The notes under the pieces: generated by a model | What the model was told of the DNA's origin: nothing | The model's database searches: none | Seen by the model: the letters and a program-made list of their open reading frames with translations, nothing else | In this document: one piece after another, positions 24,670 through 32,280 of the stretch | Layout: every line of letters begins with the position of its first letter | How positions within the stretch are numbered: the stretch's first letter is position 1 | Assembly: GCA_949287075.1 (NCBI GenBank) | Contig: CASEEU010000068.1 | Coordinates: forward strand, 1-36,087 | Source: an uncultured Eubacteriales bacterium | GTDB lineage: Bacteria > Bacillota > Clostridia > TANB77 > CAG-508 | Reading direction: 5' to 3' | DNA length: 36,087 nt | Made by a program: the position numbers and the translations under genes

Positions 24670-27600
24670 TTAACTTAGTTTTGTTACCAGGATATCGTAG
24701 CTATGTCCATGTTCTTTTTCCGTTTTTATGTTATTCACAACATTATTCATAGTATCAGCACTCCAATAGAGTTTAAGTTTATTTTTTGCTCGAGTAATAG
24801 CTGTATAAAAGATTCCGTGTGTAATGCTTTCAGAATTTATGTGCGGTATAACTACTTTTACAGTATCATACTCTAAACCTTGTGATTTATGAATTGAAAC
24901 AGCATAAGCTATTTGAAATGGAACAATTGAACACATTCTAGATTCCTCTCTTTCTACCTCTGTCGTTCCTCCACTATTTTCATAGACTGTAAACTTTATT
25001 TGAGTATAATCATCTTGAATATCCGTAATTATAAAATCATTACCTCTAGTATCAATTTCTGTTAAATCAGCCTCTACATTAATTGTAAATGTAATACTAT
25101 CAACATTTTTTTCTATGTCAGCAATTACACCTTTTAAGTTGTTATATAATTTAGGAAATCTTTTACTTTCATTAAATAAAATTGGATCACCTACCTTGTA
25201 TTTCCAATCATGCCAATAATTTTCATCGTGTTCATTTGCATCTTGAAAATAATTGTTTATATTATTTAGCCCAAATCTACCGTCATAATTTAAACATAGA
25301 ACAACCTCATCTTTTTTGCGGTCTTCAAATAGTTTTTCTGTAATTTCTTCTGAAAAAGGTCCATCTATAACTAGCATATCAACAATGTGAACTCCTTTAT
25401 TCCGAACTTCATCCCATAAATTTTGCAAGTTGGGTAATTTTGTTCTCCAATTATTAATTAGTTCTACTTTAGAATTATTTGCTATGAGATTTTTCGCATA
25501 CGCAAACCAGTTACCAAAATCTATAGATTCTATTTGATATATATCGCCAGCCATTACAATTAATGAATCCTCTCTTATCTTAGATAAAAGTCTCATCATT
25601 GTTCGATTATCAATAGTACTACATTCATCTATAAATACAATATCATAATCTGTATCTTCATCTTTTTTCAATAAACTATCTATTCCAACAAATCTACTAT
25701 TATCTCCTGCGGAAGATATTCTACGTTTTAAATTGTCAACAGCAGTATGCGTTTTTGCTAAAAACAATTTACTTCTACCTTCCATTAATTGAGAAATATA
25801 ATTCATTAGAGTAGTTTTACCTGTCCCGGCAGCTCCATATATCATAAGTAACTTAGAATCAACAAAAACTTTCTTTAATGCTTCTTTTTTTAATGGGTCT
25901 TTAAGGTTTTCCTCTTTGTCTTTTATATATTTTTCATTTATTTTTTTTTGTCCAATGTTTCCTAATTTCGATCTTTCTAGCAACCATTGTAGAATATAAA
26001 TAGTACTTCTTTCATATTCTTCAATAAAAACATATTCATTATATTGTTTTATTTCTTTGCCTTGCTCTCTATCAAACTTTGTTAATTTAGAATTATAAGT
26101 ATCTATTGCTATAATTTCATCTATTTTTTCTTGTTCAATATAAATTTCACCCGTCAACTCTGTTAAATTTTTTAGACGAATATAGGGCAAATTGTGATGA
26201 GCTTGTTTCATTCCAACAGCCCTTAAAACATCTTTTGAAATAACATTTTTATTCGTTTTTTGTTTTGGCAAGTTATATAAGTATGGATTTCCTTCAAAAG
26301 TAGAACATCTACTTGTTAATCTTAGTGCTTTATTGTAAAATCCCTTGTCATTAAACTCAGGTAAAACACTTTCTATTGTTTCTTCTTTTAATTTTAATAA
26401 AAGCATCCTAATGACATGTCTTCCGGCAACTGTTGATTTATCACTAAAATCTTGTTGTAATTTAATAAGTAGTTCTTTTAAATGCTGTGTCTTTTTATCT
26501 TTAAATATGTTTTCAACTAAAATATTAAAATTATTTAAATCCATATCAATTAAATCAATCAAACTCATACCGGTTTTAGTTAAAAATTCCATTAGAGCAG
26601 TATATTCTCCATAATTTGATGAAATTTTTAATTCTTCACCTAAAATTCCTGAAAAAAGATTAATTGCGGATGGTTCTATTGAGACCTTCCAATCAGTTAC
26701 TATTTTTATTTTCGTTGGCTTGCTCCATAATGGAACTTCAACTTCTGAATAAGCAATCTGGATACAATATCCTGTTATAATATCTTCCTTAGTATAAACT
26801 GTCAATCTATTAAATTTTGACGCGTATTTACCTGCTAATTGTAAGGTTATTTCAAAATATCTTTCTGTGCCTACAAAGAATGGAGTTTTCTTTTCAACAT
26901 AATATCTCAACTTTTTAAAACCATTTACATCTTTTAATTCATTGATCACCTGTCCAACCATCTTGTAATAATCTTCATCTTCTTTATTTTTGTTGATTGG
27001 ATATTTTTCTAAATTTGATAAAATATACAATTTGTTATTACATGCAAGGTATCTGCGTATCTGCCATAAAAAGTCATAATAGCTTAATATCAATCGTTCA
27101 TTTTGACCCTCTTCAGGAATTCGTCTACCTATATATTTAATAGACTGCAAAAATATATCAAGGAATTTTGTTTTGGAATCTAATAAAGAAATTTCCCATG
27201 CAAGTCTAATGCTTGGGTTCTCATGACCTTTATTATAAGCATTACAAAGTAAAACGGATTCACACAAATCGGACATGCAGCTTTGCATCTTTTTAGAAAC
27301 AAACTCTCTTGTTTCATTAAAAAGATCTATCTGATTTATCGCATCTGTTATTTGTTCATCACATCTCTTTATTATTTCAATAATATTATTAAAAGTATAT
27401 GGTATATTTTCAAGCTTTTTTACAAAAGAATAATTTTCAGCTATTTTTGTTAGTTTTTCAACAAAATTATTAATAGATTCATCAGTATTAAAAATTTCAT
27501 CTTCTGGGGTAAATTTAATTAAACAACTATCCTTAGTTGAATCAATAGAATTTAAAAAACTATTAGAGATATATTTCCAAAACACTCTTTCTTTTGTTCT

Positions 27601-27963
27601 ATCATTGATATTTAATACTACAAAAAGTATGCCTGGATCTGATGTCACTTCATATTTTATATAATCAGGAAATGCTAGACTTTGAAGCTGATATTTTAAA
27701 CAATCCTCATCTTCTTCATAATTGCTATCAGTTCCTTTAATTTGTACAACAAAGTTTTGCATTGGTTTTCTAGATATTTCAGGATTTGAAACCAATTCAA
27801 AATTTCCATCAATATTTGGCCATTTATCATTACATGAAAAATTAGAATTGATTTGTCCACCAACTCTAAAAAAATTTTGTAATATTGCGACAGCAGATCT
27901 ATCTTCTACAGACCTTTCAGAATGAGACTTTAAATGATTTAAAGCATTATTTATCATAATCAA
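24670..27963 (-). CDS. DUF4365-like nuclease fused to SF1 helicase
   Basis: A 1097-residue protein. The N-terminus (RSAVAILQNFF, NIDGNFEL with D52, FVVQIKGTDS with Q74-x-K76) matches DUF4365-type domains, a PD-(D/E)XK-like fold. A middle of about 500 residues is unassigned. The C-terminal third is a superfamily 1 helicase: GAAGTGKT (710-717), VFIDECSTID (777-786), MAGDIYQIES (804-813), NNWRT, and HKSQGLEYDTV then FYTAITRAKNK near the end. Nuclease-helicase fusions of this kind act as single-protein anti-phage systems or DNA-end processors. It stands alone between its own promoter and the next unit. The motif set is complete, so it should be active. Confidence 0.75.
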   Translation of the reverse strand: MIMINNALNHLKSHSERSVEDRSAVAILQNFFRVGGQINSNFSCNDKWPNIDGNFELVSNPEISRKPMQNFVVQIKGTDSNYEEDEDCLKYQLQSLAFPDYIKYEVTSDPGILFVVLNINDRTKERVFWKYISNSFLNSIDSTKDSCLIKFTPEDEIFNTDESINNFVEKLTKIAENYSFVKKLENIPYTFNNIIEIIKRCDEQITDAINQIDLFNETREFVSKKMQSCMSDLCESVLLCNAYNKGHENPSIRLAWEISLLDSKTKFLDIFLQSIKYIGRRIPEEGQNERLILSYYDFLWQIRRYLACNNKLYILSNLEKYPINKNKEDEDYYKMVGQVINELKDVNGFKKLRYYVEKKTPFFVGTERYFEITLQLAGKYASKFNRLTVYTKEDIITGYCIQIAYSEVEVPLWSKPTKIKIVTDWKVSIEPSAINLFSGILGEELKISSNYGEYTALMEFLTKTGMSLIDLIDMDLNNFNILVENIFKDKKTQHLKELLIKLQQDFSDKSTVAGRHVIRMLLLKLKEETIESVLPEFNDKGFYNKALRLTSRCSTFEGNPYLYNLPKQKTNKNVISKDVLRAVGMKQAHHNLPYIRLKNLTELTGEIYIEQEKIDEIIAIDTYNSKLTKFDREQGKEIKQYNEYVFIEEYERSTIYILQWLLERSKLGNIGQKKINEKYIKDKEENLKDPLKKEALKKVFVDSKLLMIYGAAGTGKTTLMNYISQLMEGRSKLFLAKTHTAVDNLKRRISSAGDNSRFVGIDSLLKKDEDTDYDIVFIDECSTIDNRTMMRLLSKIREDSLIVMAGDIYQIESIDFGNWFAYAKNLIANNSKVELINNWRTKLPNLQNLWDEVRNKGVHIVDMLVIDGPFSEEITEKLFEDRKKDEVVLCLNYDGRFGLNNINNYFQDANEHDENYWHDWKYKVGDPILFNESKRFPKLYNNLKGVIADIEKNVDSITFTINVEADLTEIDTRGNDFIITDIQDDYTQIKFTVYENSGGTTEVEREESRMCSIVPFQIAYAVSIHKSQGLEYDTVKVVIPHINSESITHGIFYTAITRAKNKLKLYWSADTMNNVVNNIKTEKEHGHSYDILVTKLS

Positions 27964-27977
27964 CCTCTATTAAAGTG

Positions 27978-27988
27978 ATTATAACATA
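27978..27988 (-). promoter_or_regulatory. extended -10 promoter of the nuclease-helicase gene
   Basis: TATGTTATAAT on the - strand, 14 bases before the first possible start; an AGAGG ribosome binding site lies between. Confidence 0.65.
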
Positions 27989-28019
27989 AAATTTACAATG
28001 TTTGATTAAAATATAGAAA

Positions 28020-28568
28020 TTAATTCAAAATATTTATTATTTCTTTTTTCTTTTGTTTGGCAAATTGGTAGGCAAGGCCTGTGCCTGATTTTGGTTGATA
28101 ATAAGTTATGTCTCGTTTTGATTGTTTTCGGGGCTTTGGTTTATAGTTTGAATTATAGTAAAAAATGCAATAGTCACTATTATCTATCATTGATTGATTT
28201 CTTTCTATATAACTTGCTTTACCTGATGTGTATTTTGTTTTATGTTCAAATTCTTCATCAACACAAAGTAAATTAATTTTTTCTTTATACAAGTTAAAAT
28301 AAATTTGTTCCCATTTTTGTTTTTCACTTTCAAGTGTACACCCTTCACTTTTACAAGTGTATACTACTCGTTTAATATGTGGGTATTTATCTTTTAAATC
28401 AGTTACTATTTTATGGCAAAGGCTATCAAATTCACTCTTGCTACCAAACAAAAAAGTTGTGACTTCTTTGTTGATAATTAAATTTTCAATAACATTTTTA
28501 GTCTTTTCTTCCAATTCTTTTGTTAAGTCAATTCTTCTATGACCAATAAAACAACAAACTTTATTCAT
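28020..28568 (-). CDS. SLOG-family protein, element B
   Basis: A 182-residue SLOG/DUF1273-like protein with VCCFIGHRR at residues 4-12 and TTFLFGSKSEFDSLCHKIVT at about 37-56, where the glycine loop is more degenerate than G-x-A-x-G-x-D of the element A paralog. IKRVVYTCKSEGC follows, then a late MIDNSDYCIFYYN segment, and the C-terminus is basic. It is divergent from the Xre gene at 28727 with palindromic operators between. The pair repeats the arrangement at 11748-12699, although sequence identity is low. It probably senses a nucleotide ligand or is an effector held in check by Xre; both are inference. Confidence 0.7.
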   Translation of the reverse strand: MNKVCCFIGHRRIDLTKELEEKTKNVIENLIINKEVTTFLFGSKSEFDSLCHKIVTDLKDKYPHIKRVVYTCKSEGCTLESEKQKWEQIYFNLYKEKINLLCVDEEFEHKTKYTSGKASYIERNQSMIDNSDYCIFYYNSNYKPKPRKQSKRDITYYQPKSGTGLAYQFAKQKKKEIINILN

Positions 28569-28578
28569 AAAATCCTTC

Positions 28579-28652
28579 TATGTAGATATATCTACATAAG
28601 AATTATACAAAATTACTGATTGTTTTCAAAATAAATAAGTAGGTTTGCCTAC
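28579..28652. promoter_or_regulatory. operator palindromes between SLOG and Xre genes (element B)
   Basis: A perfect 20-base palindrome TATGTAGATATATCTACATA at 28579-28598 and a GTAGG-TTTG-CCTAC dyad at 28639-28652 share GTAG/CTAC half-sites. They differ from the TTATGT half-sites of element A, matching the different recognition helices of the two Xre proteins. Confidence 0.75.
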
Positions 28653-28726
28653 ATGTATTCAAAAAGAATTTATTTTAAAATATAGGTAATTATAAATACA
28701 TATTTATAAATACACAGGAGTGCACT

Positions 28727-28969
28727 ATGAATATATGTAAAGCTGTCGGTTTAAGAATTTCCAATTTACTTTTAGAAAAGAAAATGACTCTGTATCGTCT
28801 AGAACAAAAATCAGGTATTTTACACGGAACAATGATGTGTATAATGAACGAAAGAAATAAAAATGTTACATTAAAAACAATAATGCAACTTGCTCGTGGT
28901 TTTGATATGACTTTACTTGAATTTTTAGATGATAAATTATTTACAGAAGAAAATATTGATTTAGATTAA
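28727..28969 (+). CDS. Xre-family HTH regulator, element B
   Basis: An 80-residue Cro/C1-type protein, the same length as its element A counterpart at 12457-12699: RISNLLLEKKMTLYRLEQKS, GILHGTMMCIMN as recognition region, and the acidic end LFTEENIDLD. An AGGAGTG ribosome binding site sits 5 bases before the start. It probably represses itself and the SLOG gene through the palindromes at 28579-28652. A terminator follows at 28974. Confidence 0.85.
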   Translation: MNICKAVGLRISNLLLEKKMTLYRLEQKSGILHGTMMCIMNERNKNVTLKTIMQLARGFDMTLLEFLDDKLFTEENIDLD

Positions 28970-28973
28970 ACAA

Positions 28974-29005
28974 AAAAAGGCAATGATTCTTTTCATTGTC
29001 TTTTT
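28974..29005. terminator. terminator after element B Xre
   Basis: AAAAAGGCAATGA and TCATTGTCTTTTT (one G-U pair) around a six-base loop; T-runs on both strands. Confidence 0.75.
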
Positions 29006-29038
29006 CCATATTTTGAAGTAACTTAGTTTCAAATAAGA

Positions 29039-29515
29039 TTAGTTTTGTTCAAATGATTGGATTTCTTTATATACACTTTCGACTTCGCTTTCATCCCCCT
29101 CTATCGCAACAACTTGCATTTTAGGTGATGTATAATCATCGATTTCAAATTTTACTCCACCTTTTTTATAAATATATCTTTTTCTAAAATTGTTTGCGGC
29201 CACATAAAATTCTAAAACATTCAATATAGAATTAATAATCTCTAAATTATCTTTTGCTACAACCATAGGTAAACTTTCGTTTGATATATTTAAAGACTTA
29301 TTTTTTTCTCCAATATTTTTACAATCAAACAATATTTCCTTTTCTCCATTTTTTTCTTCTGTTGTGACCCTTGCAATTATATGGTTACTATTTCTGTTTT
29401 CATATACTATTCTGTTTTGTTTTACGATACAGACCTCTTCATAACCATTTTTTTTGCAATAATTTATATAAGGCTCTATTGATTTTACTTTAAAACTATA
29501 TTCATATTCTTTCAC
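29039..29515 (-). CDS. CYTH-fold protein
   Basis: Start is GTG at 29513-29515, seven bases after GGAGG. The 158-residue product begins MKEYEYSFKV, an E-x-E pattern like the ExExK signature of CYTH enzymes, followed by Q-N-R-I-V-Y, IIARVTTEEKNGEKEILFDC and a later IYKKGGVKFEIDDY with the lysines and acids that line the CYTH tunnel. CYTH proteins include class IV adenylate cyclases and tri/polyphosphatases and act on triphosphate substrates with divalent metals. It lies at the right end of element B, after the SLOG/Xre pair and next to the integrase arm sites, in its own unit. A host-type tripolyphosphatase or a nucleotide-based effector are both possible. Confidence 0.7.
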   Translation of the reverse strand: MKEYEYSFKVKSIEPYINYCKKNGYEEVCIVKQNRIVYENRNSNHIIARVTTEEKNGEKEILFDCKNIGEKNKSLNISNESLPMVVAKDNLEIINSILNVLEFYVAANNFRKRYIYKKGGVKFEIDDYTSPKMQVVAIEGDESEVESVYKEIQSFEQN

Positions 29516-29757
29516 AAACTTTCCTCCTATTGAATTAATATAACATATTTTAATCTTTCAACAAATTATATTAATATATTTTTAATGATAACTTAATTAA
29601 TTTTTTAAAATTTATAAAACCCATAGAATTTTTCAATCTTTTTTTTGTTCTCATATTTAAATTTTTTATTAAACAAAATATCTTACTAATAAAAATTAAA
29701 CAAATTTACATAGTTTTAGACAGTTTTAAATCGCTTGATTTTATTAAAAATATAGTC
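29516..29757. other. CYTH promoter and AT-rich spacer
   Basis: TATGTTATATT on the - strand at 29537-29547 is a variant of the common extended -10 motif and is the likely CYTH promoter. From 29548 to 29757 the DNA is AT-rich and I see no gene or clear structure. Confidence 0.55.
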
Positions 29758-29802
29758 GTAGGTGTATGTAGGTGCACAAGTTTTAAAATTTTTTGCACCT
29801 AT
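29758..29802 (+). promoter_or_regulatory. integrase arm-type sites, right end of element B
   Basis: GTAGGTGTA (29758-29766) and GTAGGTGCA (29768-29776) are direct copies 10 bases apart. TGCACCTAT at 29794-29802 is an inverted copy. They match the arm sites on the int side of the cores and would form the other arm of attP after excision of element B. Confidence 0.7.
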
Positions 29803-29884
29803 TGTAAAAAATACTAGCATTTTTGCTAGTATTTTAAGGGATTTATCAGCATAGAGCACAAGTTTTTGTTAAAATCTTTTTAAA

Positions 29885-29929
29885 TTGGTAAGGCTGAGGT
29901 CATGGGTTCGAGTCCCATCATAAGCTCCA
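29885..29929 (+). other. attachment site: 3' half of tRNA-Thr(GGU), junction B/C
   Basis: Same parse as 12925-12969: anticodon GGT, stem strand GGCTG, T-arm ATGGG/CCCAT around TTCGAGT, acceptor strand CATAAGC, then TCCA. No 5' half precedes it. It differs from the first copy at five positions, and the two T-stem changes compensate each other. With the first copy it bounds a 16,960-base unit (12970-29929). Confidence 0.9.
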
Positions 29930-29935
29930 CAATCT

Positions 29936-29978
29936 AAAATCGCTAAACTTCTTTATTTATAAGAGTTTTAGCGATTTT
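29936..29978. terminator. terminator next to attachment site 2
   Basis: AAAATCGCTAAA and TTTAGCGATTTT with an AT-rich loop and a T-run on the + strand; related to the hairpin at 12975-13019. Confidence 0.8.
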
Positions 29979-30021
29979 TTCTTTTCAATTTTAAAGAGCA
30001 CTACCCTTTTCAAAAACTGAA

Positions 30022-30154
30022 ATAGGTGTCAATTTTAACTATCGTAGGTGTCAACTTTTTGCATAAAAAAAGACCGAAAATTGAAAATCTCAACTTTCGG
30101 TCTAAAACGCTCAAAAACTGCCTAAAACTGCTCCCGTAGGTGTCAGTAGGTGTC
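30022..30154 (+). promoter_or_regulatory. integrase arm-type sites, left end of element C
   Basis: (A/G)TAGGTGTC at 30022-30030, 30044-30052, 30136-30144 and 30146-30154. Number, direction and final 10-base spacing match the element B set at 13072-13204. Confidence 0.75.
30071..30103 (-). terminator. terminator of the ABC-three-component operon
   Basis: AGACCGAAA and TTTCGGTCT pair; a T-run follows on the - strand. It lies between two pairs of arm sites, as does the related hairpin at 13122. Confidence 0.65.
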
Positions 30155-30173
30155 AAAGCTTTGTTAAAAATAT

Positions 30174-31859
30174 TTATCTATTCAGATTAAAGAATGGGTT
30201 AAATCCTGCGGAAATATCAATATATGTACAATTATCAATATTGTTTTTCTTTTTAAAAGAAAATGTAAAAGTTTGGAGTCCAATTTTTTTACTTACATTA
30301 CAAAAATAATCATAAATTTCTTCAAAATGGTCATCAAACTGTGTACTTACACCGTCTAAGACAATAAATGGGATTAAACACAACCCTTCAAAATTATTTT
30401 TAATATATTTAAAAAATTCAATATAGCATAACATTTGGATAAAAGTCATTCTACTTTTACTTGCAATATCTTCCATATTATGATTCCTACTATTCTGTTG
30501 TATAAAAATTCTTATAGGATCATATGAAATGTTAAAATCTTCTTTGTTTAAATCATCCTGAACACATTTTACATTCAATCTTGATCCTAAATACATAGAA
30601 GTTAGATCCTTGTTGAAATTATCAATTTTATCTCTGTTAAAATTTTTCCTTAGTTCCTTATTTTCCTTTAATAATTTGTTTAATTTTTCTTCTTTACTCT
30701 CATAGCTTACATAATCCACCTCATTTAATGTATATAAAAATGCATTCTCTACAATGCCTAAAGTTTTTAGTACATCATTAATTTTTAATTCATTCGGCAT
30801 ATTTGAAATTTTTTTTAATTCTAAATCAACCTTAGCTTTATACCTATATAATTTATTTAAACTTTCCCTATAGTCTACTGCAGATAGAATGATATTGTCG
30901 TTTTCTCTTTGTTCTATGTTGCATTCGAGTAAATTTATATATTCTCTATAATCAGGATTCTCTTCTAATAAATTTTTGAAGATTTTCATTAATTTTAAAA
31001 CTTTTGTATTTCTCATTTGTAAAGATTTAGATTGATCACTTTTAAACTCCAGCAACTTAATTTCTTCAGATAAATTAACAGATTCTTTTAATAAAGGTAT
31101 ATAATTCCCACTATTTTTTAGCTTATCTCTTGAAAAAGAATCTCTATATCTAATAAATGTATTATAATTTTCATGCATATCTTTACTAAACTTAAGATTT
31201 AATTTATTAAAAGCCCCATTAATAATTTTACTATTATAATTAAAGTTCTGTTCTGAATATTTTAAATTTTCTAATTCTAATTGCAATTGTTTAATTTCTA
31301 AATCATTACGGTAAATCTTTTCTATATTTTCATAATTAAATAATAATTGCATAATGTTTCTAATTCTAAAAATATGTTCATAATCTTTTGATCGAGTAAA
31401 TACAGCATTTAGATTACCAACATCATTTTCATCTATAAAATTCAAAAAACTAAATGCTCTAAATGTTAGATCTTCATCATAAATATCTGCAAAAATTTCT
31501 TTATAATTATTTGAAATCGAATAAAATTTTTCAATTTCATTTTTATAATAATCTATATCTACTTGTTGAAAGGCTCCATCGTCACCGTCTTTAATAAAAA
31601 AGTTGTTTTGTCTATCTCGTCTAAACCACTTTTTTCGTTTGTCATTTCTAAGATTAATATCTATACTATCAACATTTTTTAGACAATTTGAATATTCAAA
31701 TGCTCTATTCTTTGTTTTAGCTAAGACAGTGTCAATCGTAATAGCCATTGCGGTTTTTCCAACAGTATTTGGACCATAAATAAAATTCGTATCTGAAAAA
31801 TTATAATCAAAAAATTGATTACCACTATTTAATCTTAATACGGCTATCATGCTAGACAT
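30174..31859 (-). CDS. ABC-three-component system ATPase
   Basis: A 561-residue SMC/Rad50-like ATPase. Walker A is GPNTVGKT (residues 29-36), long coiled-coil stretches occupy about 180-430, a signature-like DIASKSRMTFIQML follows, and Walker B is LIPFIVLDGVSTQF with one acidic residue in place of DE. The start overlaps the middle-component stop by 8 bases, with GGAGG inside that gene. In ABC-three-component systems the ATPase is thought to sense invading DNA or stress and to license the effector, here the nuclease at 32273-33391. Three small overlapping genes in the order effector, middle component, ATPase support the assignment. Confidence 0.8.
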   Translation of the reverse strand: MSSMIAVLRLNSGNQFFDYNFSDTNFIYGPNTVGKTAMAITIDTVLAKTKNRAFEYSNCLKNVDSIDINLRNDKRKKWFRRDRQNNFFIKDGDDGAFQQVDIDYYKNEIEKFYSISNNYKEIFADIYDEDLTFRAFSFLNFIDENDVGNLNAVFTRSKDYEHIFRIRNIMQLLFNYENIEKIYRNDLEIKQLQLELENLKYSEQNFNYNSKIINGAFNKLNLKFSKDMHENYNTFIRYRDSFSRDKLKNSGNYIPLLKESVNLSEEIKLLEFKSDQSKSLQMRNTKVLKLMKIFKNLLEENPDYREYINLLECNIEQRENDNIILSAVDYRESLNKLYRYKAKVDLELKKISNMPNELKINDVLKTLGIVENAFLYTLNEVDYVSYESKEEKLNKLLKENKELRKNFNRDKIDNFNKDLTSMYLGSRLNVKCVQDDLNKEDFNISYDPIRIFIQQNSRNHNMEDIASKSRMTFIQMLCYIEFFKYIKNNFEGLCLIPFIVLDGVSTQFDDHFEEIYDYFCNVSKKIGLQTFTFSFKKKNNIDNCTYIDISAGFNPFFNLNR

Positions 31860-32280
31860 ATTTTATTACCTCCTCCATAAAAGACAAATTGCTCAAGCGA
31901 CATATTTCACTAATAATGTTAATTGACTGATTCATATTTAAAAAAGATGAAAATCTTTGACACTCTATATTTTTTATTAGTTTAATTTGATCATTCCTAA
32001 TACATATTACATTAGATCTTTTCAACTTATCTATAATCTCTAGAACAATGCTAAGTTCATTCTCAATATCATTGGATATTTTTGATAAATTAGATAATAA
32101 TTCTTTTGCCATATTTTGTTTTCTGTTTGAAAAAGTCTTAATATCAAACAAATTGTTAATTGACAATGATAAAAACACCAATTTTAACAATGATGTAACC
32201 TGAAAAGGAGGTCTAATTAATGCATAAATAACATCAAAATATGTAATTGTTTTTTCAATATTATTATCAATATTAATCAT
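31852..32280 (-). CDS. ABC-three-component middle component
   Basis: A 142-residue helical protein. The N-terminus reads TITYFDVIYALIRPPFQVTS, followed by LLKLVFLSLSINNLFDI, and the C-terminal half is two-helix-like. Size, position between effector and ATPase genes and 8-base overlaps on both sides match the middle-component subunit of ABC-three-component systems, which bridges the other two. The assignment rests mainly on context, because the family is divergent. Confidence 0.7.
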   Translation of the reverse strand: MINIDNNIEKTITYFDVIYALIRPPFQVTSLLKLVFLSLSINNLFDIKTFSNRKQNMAKELLSNLSKISNDIENELSIVLEIIDKLKRSNVICIRNDQIKLIKNIECQRFSSFLNMNQSINIISEICRLSNLSFMEEVIKYV

